Shown here piece after piece: positions 9,243 to 17,393 of a DNA stretch of 60,214 nt. The notes under the pieces were generated by a model that had not been told where the DNA came from, did not search any database, and saw only the letters and a list, made by a program, of their open reading frames with translations. Both the position numbers and the translations under genes were made by a program. Positions within the stretch are counted from its first letter, which is position 1. Every line of letters begins with the position of its first letter. This stretch comes from Gammaproteobacteria bacterium (GTDB lineage Bacteria; Pseudomonadota; Gammaproteobacteria; DSM-16500), in NCBI GenBank assembly GCA_031291255.1, contig JARLJN010000164.1, positions 1 through 60,214 on the forward strand, read 5' to 3'.

Positions 9243-9935
9243 ATGCAGTCTGACTCAATAAAAACATATGATGCATTACCGCATATTTTGTTGCGTAACG
9301 AATTTTATCGAAGAAAATATTATTGGTTGTTAGGTGTATTTTTTTTAGGAATAGTTGTTATTGCTCTTTTAGGGTGGATGTTAACTTATCTTGTTAAGCA
9401 TCCAACGCATCCTCTTTATTTTGTGACAGATAGTGTGGGTAGATTAATTCGTGAAATTCCACCACAGCAGCCAAACATGACGACAGCAGATGTTTCGGCG
9501 TGGGCTGTTGCTGCAGTGGAGTCGGCTTATTCTTATGACTTTATTAATTTTCGTTCTCAAATGCAGGATGCGCAAAAATATTTTACTGATTATGGGTGGC
9601 GAAATTATATGAAAGGGCTGGATGCTTCAAATAACTTAGTGGCCCTTAAGCAGCGTAAAATGATAGTGGTTGCTAAAGTAATAGGTACTCCTAAATTATC
9701 AGCAGAAGGACCGTTGGGGAAAGAAAGAATATATGCATGGAAATTCGAAATGCCATTGTTAATCACTTATAGTTTGCCGCCGTATAACGAGAAGTCTGAC
9801 TTTCAAAATCCGCATGTCATTACTGTTATCATACAACGACAAGATGCTTTATCAAGTTACAAAGGATTGGGTATTGTTCAGATGGTTGATAATTTGGCGG
9901 GAGCAGCGCCGGCTGGTTTGGGTGCGACAACTTAG
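9243..9935 (+). CDS. dotI: Dot/Icm inner-membrane protein DotI (IcmL), likely the canonical copy
   Basis: DotI is a VirB8-like inner-membrane component of the Dot/Icm channel. Of the three DotI-family proteins here this one looks most like the Legionella protein as I remember it: RNEFYRRKYYW at the N-terminus, a membrane segment at about 30-51, then periplasmic motifs AWKFEMPLLITY and YKGLGIVQM. Length 230 is slightly above the usual 212. An AAAGGA ribosome site (9231-9236) precedes the ATG. An unusually long 290-base gap follows before the third paralogue, within an otherwise tight operon. Confidence 0.88.
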   Translation: MQSDSIKTYDALPHILLRNEFYRRKYYWLLGVFFLGIVVIALLGWMLTYLVKHPTHPLYFVTDSVGRLIREIPPQQPNMTTADVSAWAVAAVESAYSYDFINFRSQMQDAQKYFTDYGWRNYMKGLDASNNLVALKQRKMIVVAKVIGTPKLSAEGPLGKERIYAWKFEMPLLITYSLPPYNEKSDFQNPHVITVIIQRQDALSSYKGLGIVQMVDNLAGAAPAGLGATT

Positions 9936-10227
9936 GAGTGTACACGAAATAACGCCTGTAGCTCGCATCTCATTTGCTACACATCTTTTAACGAACTTCA
10001 TACGAAAAAAAATTTACATAAGAATATCTATGCGTGCCTTTTTTCTTAGTCAGTTCATTAAAATATGCATACCAACTGGGCGCTATTGCGGAAGTTATTT
10101 CGTGCATGTTTCTTATTTGTGAAAGCATCCATCGTCAGCACTATACAATTGCAAGTGGCTGTTATATAGTTCAAAGCTATTCATAACAGAAATTAGGATA
10201 ACGGTCTGCTCGCTGAATGAGGTGGTA

Positions 10228-10878
10228 ATGGCTGAGGATGAGCTGCATATAGTCCACCTAAGAAATGATTTCTATAGGGATGGCTTTTATAAAGTAATTA
10301 CCGCCTTGCTATTGATAGTTGCGGCTATTATTTTATTAGTTCTTACTTCGTTATATTTATTTTTGTTGAAGCCGTCACCTGTAACATTTGCCACAGATAA
10401 TGAATGGCGTATTTTACCGCCTATACCATTAAATCAACCCTATGTGAAAACCGCTGATTTGTTACAATGGGTCAGTGAAACTTTACCGGCATCACTGACA
10501 TTTAGATTCACAGATTATGCAGTTCAATTAAAAGCGTTAGAGCCTTATTACACGGAAAATGGTCGGGCTAAGCTGCAAGACATACTCACAACGTATGCCA
10601 ATCTTCCTGTCTTGCTGAGCTCAAAACTTTTTGTAAATGCAGCTGCTGCAGGTGCACCTGTTATTATCAATCAAGGATTGATAGATGCAAAATATAGCTG
10701 GTGGGTACAAATGCCTATTAAGATTAATTACAGCGGTGTAGATAAGTCATATACTTCGCTAATAGTGTTGCAAGCGTTAGTCGTAAGGGCACCTACGTTA
10801 AATAATTTATCAGGAATTATTATTGATAATATTATTGTAACAAAAGCTTCAGGAGATCGGGTTGGCGCGAATGGATAA
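10228..10878 (+). CDS. DotI/IcmL-family inner-membrane protein, paralogue 3
   Basis: This protein repeats the DotI plan: LRNDFYRDGFYKV near the N-terminus, a membrane segment (about 20-45) and a periplasmic domain ending with SWWVQMPIKINY. ATG 10228 is preferred because GAGGT (10219-10223) lies just upstream; a GTG two codons earlier is also in frame. It is the third DotI-family gene in a row and is separated from the second by about 290 bases that hold no convincing gene. Its stop overlaps the start of dotH. Confidence 0.78.
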   Translation: MAEDELHIVHLRNDFYRDGFYKVITALLLIVAAIILLVLTSLYLFLLKPSPVTFATDNEWRILPPIPLNQPYVKTADLLQWVSETLPASLTFRFTDYAVQLKALEPYYTENGRAKLQDILTTYANLPVLLSSKLFVNAAAAGAPVIINQGLIDAKYSWWVQMPIKINYSGVDKSYTSLIVLQALVVRAPTLNNLSGIIIDNIIVTKASGDRVGANG

Positions 10879-11971
10879 TGCATACGTTAAAAACATAGCT
10901 GTTATCTGTGCGATTTTTTTGTCATTGAGTTGGCAGACAATTCGAGCAGAATCCACTGACTCATTAGATGATAATAATAGGTTAGGGGCTGGGCATTATC
11001 AGCAGTGGGTTAATGATGAGACGCCTACGTCTCTTCCTCCAATGAGAGAGATGGCAAATAACACGACACGAGTGATTCCAGCTCAGCCAGAAATGTCAGA
11101 CACCAATGAAGTTCCTATTGTAAAATCTGCCCCACTTTCTTATCGTCGTTCACAAAGAATTATGCTTAACTCAGCTCCTCCAGGCATTCCATCCGGAGGT
11201 CCTGAAGCAGAAACTGCTTTTAATGCGTTAATGCATCAAAATATTCCGTTGACACCTAAACAGGTTGTTAGGCTGCGTCAATTAATTGATAGCTCACAAC
11301 GTGCTGCAGCTATTTCACCTACAGTGCCTCCTAAACCGGTTTCGACTACTATCATGATGAACTTGGCGCCTGGAGCTACACCGCCAGCGATACGATTAGC
11401 ACAAGGGTATGTGAGTTCTTTAGTCTTTGTGGATTCTACAGGTGAAGGTTGGCCCATTGCTTCCTACGATATAGGTGACCCTAAGGCTACCAACATACAA
11501 TGGGATGGTAAGAGTAACGTTTTACTTGTGCAGGCAGTTTCTCCTTATGGTGATAGTAATATTGTTGTCAGGTTAATTGGCTTAATGACGCCGATTACAT
11601 TAGAGCTAGTTGCTGGCCAACGTGTTGTGGATTTTAGATCTGACATACATGTTCCAGGTATGGGCCCTAACGCTAAAGATTTACCTGCAGGAAGTAATCT
11701 GCCTGATAATGCAAACCAGCTACTCTTAAATATTCTAGATGGCGTGGCACCTCCTGGCAGTAAGCTTTTAACCGTTACCGGCGGCGATTGTCAGGCTTGG
11801 TTATTTGGCAATAAAATGTATTTGCGATCTCGCCTTACAGTTCTTTCTCCAGGTTGGATAGGCAGGATGGTAAGTCCCGATGGAATGTTTGCTTATGAGA
11901 TACAAAAAAGTTCTACAGTTTTAGTATCTCAATACGGGAATCCTATAGAACTTAAGATAGAGGGTTTCTGA
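10871..11971 (+). CDS. dotH: Dot/Icm outer-membrane core protein DotH (IcmK)
   Basis: DotH forms the outer-membrane ring of the Dot/Icm core with DotC, DotD and DotG. The protein starts with a Sec signal peptide (hydrophobic VICAIFLSLSW, probable cut after an IRA motif), then a proline-rich linker and a conserved C-terminal beta-rich domain (about 180-366) typical of the family. Length (366) matches. ATG 10871 overlaps the end of the upstream gene; a TTG at 10862 is an alternative and is actually better spaced from AGGAG at 10851-10855. The stop overlaps the dotG start by one base. Confidence 0.9.
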   Translation: MDNAYVKNIAVICAIFLSLSWQTIRAESTDSLDDNNRLGAGHYQQWVNDETPTSLPPMREMANNTTRVIPAQPEMSDTNEVPIVKSAPLSYRRSQRIMLNSAPPGIPSGGPEAETAFNALMHQNIPLTPKQVVRLRQLIDSSQRAAAISPTVPPKPVSTTIMMNLAPGATPPAIRLAQGYVSSLVFVDSTGEGWPIASYDIGDPKATNIQWDGKSNVLLVQAVSPYGDSNIVVRLIGLMTPITLELVAGQRVVDFRSDIHVPGMGPNAKDLPAGSNLPDNANQLLLNILDGVAPPGSKLLTVTGGDCQAWLFGNKMYLRSRLTVLSPGWIGRMVSPDGMFAYEIQKSSTVLVSQYGNPIELKIEGF

Positions 11972-14298
11972 TGGCTTTTAAATTACCTGCTATTTTCACT
12001 AAAACTGATGCAAAGTCTAGAGTGATAATTATTTTTTCTGCTATTTTAGCGCTAGTGGCAGTGGTTGTAGTGGGTGCCCGTTATTTAGGAGGCGGTGCTA
12101 ATCTTGCAGGCCAGGCAAAGGTCGCGGGTGCGCCTTCGAATTTACAATCTGTTCCAGGTGGTGAGCTTTCTCCAGAATATTATCGTGCGTTAATGCAGGC
12201 GAATGCACAAGCCTCTAAACAAGCACAAATCAGCGGTTCAAGCGCAGTTGCAACATTAGTCAATCCTTCAGGGCAAACTGATTCTTCCGGAAATTGTACA
12301 GTGTTATGTCCTGGTGACGGCAGTGCAGATGTGGCTGGAGAATTAAATGATTTAGTGAAGTCGGGTAAGCTTTCACAAGCTGACGCAGATACTCTTCTGA
12401 ATTTAGCTAAGAATGATGTGTCAGCAACAGAGTATGCGGCAGCGTTAGATGAGCTCGTCAAGAAAGGAAAATTAACACCAGAGCAAGCACGAAAGTTATT
12501 AGAAACGTATAAGAGACAGCACGAAAATAAAGCGGTTGCTGATAGCGCCAAGAATATGGATGAACTGATTAAATCAGGTAAAGTTCCTCTGCAAGCGGCT
12601 AATGATTTATTGGTGTTACAAAAAAAGAAAGCTACTCCAGATGAATATGCAACAGAAGTTAATCGAATGGTCACTGAAGGAAAAATTTCTCCTGATGTAG
12701 CAGCGCAGTTGTTAGCACAATACACACAACAAAATGCAAAAGCAGTGTCACAAGAAGCAGCTGCTCAATTAAAACAAATGGTGAAGTCGGGGCAAATTTC
12801 CGCAGATGTTGCTGATAATCTAGGTGGTATGCAACAAAAAAATGTTTCAGTTGCTCAATATCAAGCAGAGCTTGCACGATTAGTTGCAGCTAAGAAATTA
12901 ACTGCTGCTCAAGCTGCTCAGTTGTTGGCGCAATATCAAAAACAAAGTGGTATAGGCGTGGCTCCTGCTTCAGTTAATAGAATATTATTAGCCGCTAATG
13001 CGACTCCTGCTATGCAAACCTTAGGAAAAAAATTATTAAATATGCAGGGTAACAAAGCGTCTGTCGAAACGTATCAAGCTGAATTAAAGCGTGCTGTAGC
13101 CGCGGGTGAAATAAGTCAGGAACAAGCAGCGACATTGCTCAAAGAATATCAAGCAGCCGCTGCAGCTGTTGCAGCAAAACCTCAACCGACTTTGCAAGCA
13201 TTGTCAGCGCCTAACGCAACACCAGCAATGCAAGCCTTAGGGAAAAAATTATCAGACATGCAGGCTAACAAAGCTACTGCTCAAGCTTATCAAGCTGAAT
13301 TGAAGCGTGCCGTATCCGCGGGTGAAATTAGTCCGGAGCAAGCAGCGGCATTGCTTCAAGAATATCAAGCAGCTGCTACAGAAGAAACCGGTGGTGATGA
13401 GGCTTCAAAATTGGAGCAGCGTTTGCAAGAGCAGCAAGCTCAGCTTGCTGGCACAAATCCAGAAACAGGAACCGCCGCAGGTGTTTCTGCACAACAACTT
13501 GCTGATGCGAAAGCACAAGCGGCAGCAGAAGCTGAACGATTAAAAAGACAAAGAATTCAAGACCTGATGGCAGGCATGTCTGGTCAAGCTCAGTCTTTAA
13601 TTGCGGCTTGGCAACCACGGCCTATGGAACACAAAGCCGGTGTTGAGCCCACAAAGAAATCTCCTCTTGAAGGTGCAGGAGAAGGCGCAGGCAACACTGG
13701 GAAGAAGACGCCTGGCGGAACAGAAAATCAAACACCAGCAGGGCCTCCTATCATTAAGGCAGGTACTATTTTATTTGCTGTCTTAGAGACAGCGGTAGAC
13801 AGTGATTATCCTGATACGCCTGTGATGGCAACTATAGTTCAAGGTAAGTTTAAAGGCGCGAAATTGTTAGGGAAGTTAGCGTTGGCCGCAGGACAAGATC
13901 GTGTCAGTCTTAATTTTAATCTCATTGATATGGAAGGTTGGCCTACGACTAAACCTGTTACGGCTTTTGCGATGGATCCTGATACAGCGCGCACAGTTTT
14001 AGCAAGCAACGTAAATTACCATTACATGTTAAGGTATGGTTCTATGTTTGCTTCTTCATTTGTCTCAGGTTATGCAAGTGCAATACAATCATCAGGTGGG
14101 GTCACATCGGTGGGTTCAGGAGTGTCAACTGCTACTGCTCCAGTGCTAAGCCCTGCGAGTAAAATAGCTGTAGGCATAGGACAGGTAGGCACAACCATAG
14201 GAGCGGCGATGTCATCTTATTTTAATACGCCAACAACAGTAAAAGTTACAGCAGGAGTGGGTATTGGTATATTATTTATGGCAGATGTACCCGCTTAA
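11971..14298 (+). CDS. dotG: Dot/Icm core-transmembrane protein DotG (IcmE)
   Basis: DotG spans both membranes and contributes a VirB10/TrbI-like domain to the outer-membrane channel. The protein has one N-terminal membrane segment (about 18-37), a long middle region, a Gly/Pro linker (about 555-590) and the VirB10-like C-terminal domain (about 590-775), including the TILFAVLETAVDSDYPDTP stretch. At 775 residues it is shorter than Legionella DotG (about 1050), because the pentapeptide-type repeats known there are replaced by about five helical units of roughly 72 residues carrying the pattern LVKSGKLTPEQA. The start overlaps the dotH stop. Confidence 0.92.
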   Translation: MAFKLPAIFTKTDAKSRVIIIFSAILALVAVVVVGARYLGGGANLAGQAKVAGAPSNLQSVPGGELSPEYYRALMQANAQASKQAQISGSSAVATLVNPSGQTDSSGNCTVLCPGDGSADVAGELNDLVKSGKLSQADADTLLNLAKNDVSATEYAAALDELVKKGKLTPEQARKLLETYKRQHENKAVADSAKNMDELIKSGKVPLQAANDLLVLQKKKATPDEYATEVNRMVTEGKISPDVAAQLLAQYTQQNAKAVSQEAAAQLKQMVKSGQISADVADNLGGMQQKNVSVAQYQAELARLVAAKKLTAAQAAQLLAQYQKQSGIGVAPASVNRILLAANATPAMQTLGKKLLNMQGNKASVETYQAELKRAVAAGEISQEQAATLLKEYQAAAAAVAAKPQPTLQALSAPNATPAMQALGKKLSDMQANKATAQAYQAELKRAVSAGEISPEQAAALLQEYQAAATEETGGDEASKLEQRLQEQQAQLAGTNPETGTAAGVSAQQLADAKAQAAAEAERLKRQRIQDLMAGMSGQAQSLIAAWQPRPMEHKAGVEPTKKSPLEGAGEGAGNTGKKTPGGTENQTPAGPPIIKAGTILFAVLETAVDSDYPDTPVMATIVQGKFKGAKLLGKLALAAGQDRVSLNFNLIDMEGWPTTKPVTAFAMDPDTARTVLASNVNYHYMLRYGSMFASSFVSGYASAIQSSGGVTSVGSGVSTATAPVLSPASKIAVGIGQVGTTIGAAMSSYFNTPTTVKVTAGVGIGILFMADVPA
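13000..13378 (+). repeat. 72-codon direct repeat inside dotG
   Basis: Two copies (13000-13162 and 13216-13378) are offset by exactly 216 bases and are nearly identical in protein: TPAMQ(T/A)LGKKL, then YQAELKRAV(A/S)AGEIS(Q/P)EQAA. More diverged units start near 12339, 12557 and 12769, giving about five repeats in total. The high similarity of the last two suggests a recent duplication or ongoing repeat-number change. Confidence 0.8.
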
Positions 14299-14378
14299 GT
14301 AAACACGGAGTCAGAAAAGTTTTTCTGAAAAGTTAAGTTAACTGCAAAGCCAGAACTTATGACAGGGGCGAGATAAAA

Positions 14379-15410
14379 ATGGTACATGAAAGAGAAGATA
14401 AGTATGAAATTCAGGAAGATGGTGAATATCATTTTTCCGATGATCAGGTGAATTACGAAGTAGAACCTGAATTGGCGCAAGCTACAGCTGCATCTTCTGG
14501 TGGGATGAATAAAAGTGCCCAGGATCTCATGGTAAAATATAAAAAACCTCTATTGGGTCTAGGTAGTTTTTTAGTATTAATTTTTATTGTTTATAAAATT
14601 TTGGCGCCGGCCAGCACGGCACCGGTTACAGATTTTGGCCAAAATAGTTTGCCTCAACCCGTTTCCACTATGCCGCCTATTAAAGCAGCACCGGCTCAGC
14701 CTGTGGCCGCTGCACCTGTTTCAACTCCGACTCCAACACCTGCGGCTGCACCAGCACTAACGCCGGTACCTGCAGCCATGCCCGCTGCATCTGTACCTGA
14801 CGCAAGTTCAGGACCAGCCCCCAGTGCCGCACCGAGTATTATGGGTTCCACCCAACCTGTTTCTGCTGCACCTTTACCGACTGAGACAGCTCCTACTACT
14901 ACACCATCAGTCACAATTGTTCCCGCATCACCGGGGGTGAATCCAATGGAAAACTTACCTGCACCTCCATTAGCGAATGTACCCGCTCAGGAATCAGTTC
15001 AAGTAACAGAACAAACTCCTGCAATGAAAATTGCTGAATATGAAGCACAGGCGAATGCAATGCAGAGTCGATTGCAAGATATGACATTGCGTTTAGCAAG
15101 CATGGAATCAACGATTACACGTTTAGGGCAAGTCATACAAGAATTAAAAAGTACTAGGGTTGCCAGTGCTCCAGTAGCAGTACGTCAGGCTCCTAGAGTG
15201 TTTGTTCCTAAAATGGTTTATACAGTGCAAGCTATTATCCCTGGCCGAGCGTGGCTAAAATCTGAGAATGGGGATACGGTAACTGTCACAGAAGGTGATA
15301 CGTTACAGGGGTATGGCAGGATAATGAAAATTGACCCCTATGATGGAAATGTACAAATTGATGTGGGTGGCAAGATTGTTTCTCTTTCCTACGGGTCAGC
15401 CAATGAGTAA
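14379..15410 (+). CDS. dotF: Dot/Icm bitopic membrane protein DotF (IcmG)
   Basis: DotF is an inner-membrane protein associated with the Dot/Icm core. The 343-residue protein has an acidic cytoplasmic N-terminus of about 55 residues, a membrane segment (about 58-75), a very long Pro/Ala/Thr-rich linker (about 80-215), a short coiled coil (MKIAEYEAQANAMQSRLQDM and onward, about 225-265) and a small C-terminal beta domain (about 275-343). The layout matches IcmG, though the linker makes it longer than the Legionella protein (about 269). It follows dotG after 80 bases and precedes dotE. Confidence 0.85.
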   Translation: MVHEREDKYEIQEDGEYHFSDDQVNYEVEPELAQATAASSGGMNKSAQDLMVKYKKPLLGLGSFLVLIFIVYKILAPASTAPVTDFGQNSLPQPVSTMPPIKAAPAQPVAAAPVSTPTPTPAAAPALTPVPAAMPAASVPDASSGPAPSAAPSIMGSTQPVSAAPLPTETAPTTTPSVTIVPASPGVNPMENLPAPPLANVPAQESVQVTEQTPAMKIAEYEAQANAMQSRLQDMTLRLASMESTITRLGQVIQELKSTRVASAPVAVRQAPRVFVPKMVYTVQAIIPGRAWLKSENGDTVTVTEGDTLQGYGRIMKIDPYDGNVQIDVGGKIVSLSYGSANE

Positions 15411-15520
15411 AAATCAAAGAGTTACGAAAGAAACGAAGAAATAAAAACACTTTGGGACTAACCATTTTAGATTACTTGAACTAAACTAAATGGAGGGGTA
15501 ACAAGATTAATGACGGGGGT

Positions 15521-16159
15521 ATGGTTATGATGTCCCAAAATGTATCTACACATGATAATGCCTGGTCATTTAAATTTGTTATTTCGCTCCTTGCCGCTAT
15601 CGCTATTTTTTACACTCCTTCTGTTTATGCAGCGGTGCCAGATGTAGGTACCATGCTTAAGAATTTCGCGAATGATGTTCCTCAGCTTATGAAATTAATT
15701 ACAGCCTTTGCCTATGTGTTTGGCATGTATTTAATTGTAAAAGGTGTCGCTGGTTTAAAAGCAGCGGGTGAAGCAAGAACACAAATGTCTACTCATCATG
15801 ATTTAAAAGGACCTGTTATCTTGATAGGGGTAGGAACCTTATTATTGTATCTTCCTACTTCTGTGCAGGTGGGTTTAACGACTTTTTGGACTGCTCCTAA
15901 TCCTTATGGATATGAAACGCCAGGTGATGATCAGTGGAATTCACTTGTTCAAACGACTTATCTAGTGGTGCAATTAATAGGTACGATTGCATTTATACGA
16001 GGACTGATAACGTTGACACATCTTGGAGGTCAAGGTAGTCAACCTGGAACGTTTAGTAAGGGTCTGACGTATATCATAGCGGGTGTGTTATGCATTAACA
16101 TGAGTGACTTTTTAGCTGCTGTAGAAGCAACTCTTGGTATCACTGGAATCTCTCCCTAA
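15521..16159 (+). CDS. dotE: Dot/Icm inner-membrane protein DotE (IcmC)
   Basis: DotE is a polytopic inner-membrane protein required for Dot/Icm function. The 212-residue sequence has four predicted membrane segments (about 14-32, 53-75, 91-108 and 145-165, with another hydrophobic stretch near 180-200) and the KNFANDVPQLMKLITAFAYVFGMYL core shared with DotP/IcmD. Several in-frame ATGs lie within ten bases (15521, 15527, 15530), so the exact start is uncertain. It resembles the next gene, consistent with the known DotE/DotP/DotV similarity. Confidence 0.87.
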   Translation: MVMMSQNVSTHDNAWSFKFVISLLAAIAIFYTPSVYAAVPDVGTMLKNFANDVPQLMKLITAFAYVFGMYLIVKGVAGLKAAGEARTQMSTHHDLKGPVILIGVGTLLLYLPTSVQVGLTTFWTAPNPYGYETPGDDQWNSLVQTTYLVVQLIGTIAFIRGLITLTHLGGQGSQPGTFSKGLTYIIAGVLCINMSDFLAAVEATLGITGISP

Positions 16160-16211
16160 CTGACTTAATCCTTTTTTTTGAGTAGCATACGATTAAATTT
16201 TATGAGATGCT

Positions 16212-16277
16212 AGTAACCAATGCTGCGGGTTTTATTCATGTTTTTTTTTCAAATAGCCTGAGCGTAAATTGGTTACT
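16212..16277 (+). promoter_or_regulatory. 10-bp inverted repeat in the dotE-dotP gap
   Basis: AGTAACCAAT at 16212-16221 is the exact reverse complement of ATTGGTTACT at 16268-16277. The 46-base loop includes a run of nine T. It lies in the 143-base gap between dotE and dotP, just ahead of the GAAAGGAG ribosome site of dotP. It could be a leader hairpin or a processing site; the function is unknown. Confidence 0.45.
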
Positions 16278-16302
16278 TTTACTTTAGAAAGGAGCATCTG
16301 TA

Positions 16303-16707
16303 ATGCATAAAAATGTAAAGAAAAGTGTAATCTTATTTGTGGGCGCCTTGGCATGTTTTAGTGTAGGCACAGTAGCTTTTGCTGCTGCTTCTGGGACCGC
16401 TGGTATTGGTTCCATAGCTTCAAATGTAACAGGGAATTTAACTAGCATTGCAAAATTGATCACAGCTCTTTCTTATGTAATGGGTATGGCTATGGCAGTT
16501 GCATCCATTGTTAAATTTAAAGCACATAAAGATAATCCTACACAAGTTCCAATCGGTACACCTATAGCACTGCTTTTTGTTGCAGCTGCATTGATCTTTG
16601 TTCCATCCGTATTTAAAACATCAGGCGCTACATTGTTTGGCGGAAGTGGTGAAGTTGCTGGTGCTTCCGGTATTGCAAGCTTTGGTGCAAAGACAGCAGG
16701 TTCTTAA
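16303..16707 (+). CDS. dotP: Dot/Icm inner-membrane protein DotP (IcmD)
   Basis: IcmD/DotP is a small membrane protein essential for Dot/Icm activity. The 134-residue protein has a signal-like first hydrophobic stretch (about 10-28, ending AFAAAS), a second at about 48-67 (LITALSYVMGMAMAVASIV) and a third at about 85-103, with a small Gly/Ala-rich tail. The core SIAKLITALSYVMG parallels QLMKLITAFAYVFG in dotE upstream. A strong AAAGGAG site is present at 16287-16293. It is separated from dotE by 143 bases, one of the larger gaps in the operon. Confidence 0.88.
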   Translation: MHKNVKKSVILFVGALACFSVGTVAFAAASGTAGIGSIASNVTGNLTSIAKLITALSYVMGMAMAVASIVKFKAHKDNPTQVPIGTPIALLFVAAALIFVPSVFKTSGATLFGGSGEVAGASGIASFGAKTAGS

Positions 16708-16731
16708 AGTTAATCTCAGCGTTGTATTATT

Positions 16732-17352
16732 ATGCATGAGCTACGACTGGCAGTTAATTTAAGCGGATGGCGCATTTTTATAAGGCGCCGCGGTGATAAA
16801 GCTTTTTTGCCAGTCGCAAAGCGTATTTATGAGAGAGACAATTTCACGTGCCAGTTTTGTGGATTTCAAGCTAGACAATATCAAGAGATCGTCAATATAG
16901 ATGGCAATTATCTCAATAATAAATTTAGTAATCTAATTACTTGCTGTTGTTTTTGTTCTCAATGTCTATTTTTAGAATCTATAGGCGTAGATGATGATGG
17001 TGGTGGCCAACTTATCTATGCCCCTGAAATTTCTCAAGCGGATTTAAATAGTTTTTGTCACGTATTATTTTGTGCTATGGGTAATGGCACGGGGTATCAA
17101 GACAGTGCCCAAGCTATTTATCGAGGGTTGAAGTTTCGCAGTCAAATCATTGAAAATAAATTTGGTGCAGGAACTAGCTCCCCTGCTATTTTAGGGCAGT
17201 TGATTCTAGAATTTTCAGCACGTCATAAAGACAAGAAACTTGATATTTTAAAAGATTTACGTTTACTACCTTCTTATCCTAAATTCAAAGTTCAGTTAGA
17301 AGCTTGGGCTGCTGCGGCACTGGAAGAATTAGCTGCAGAACCTCAAGTTTAA
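16732..17352 (+). CDS. dotN: Dot/Icm coupling-complex protein DotN (IcmJ)
   Basis: DotN is a soluble metal-binding protein that docks on the DotL C-terminal tail and is part of the coupling complex. The 206-residue protein has a CxxC pair (C40, C43) and a second cysteine cluster at C71, C72, C73, C75 and C78, matching the zinc-binding, HNH-like core of IcmJ. No signal or membrane segment is seen. It is 24 bases after dotP and 41 bases before dotO, in the order known from Legionella and Coxiella. Confidence 0.92.
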   Translation: MHELRLAVNLSGWRIFIRRRGDKAFLPVAKRIYERDNFTCQFCGFQARQYQEIVNIDGNYLNNKFSNLITCCCFCSQCLFLESIGVDDDGGGQLIYAPEISQADLNSFCHVLFCAMGNGTGYQDSAQAIYRGLKFRSQIIENKFGAGTSSPAILGQLILEFSARHKDKKLDILKDLRLLPSYPKFKVQLEAWAAAALEELAAEPQV

Positions 17353-17393
17353 ATTTTATTGTGTGTAAGTCTAACAATTGTTAAGGATTAACG

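Noticed and set aside
9814..10122. A 102-codon open frame spanning the end of dotI and the following gap
   Set aside because: It overlaps the conserved end of dotI in another frame, has no ribosome site, and its product is low in recognisable features.
12180..12725. A 181-codon - strand open frame inside dotG
   Set aside because: It mirrors the Ala/Gln-rich repeat region; repeats of this kind often leave the opposite strand open.
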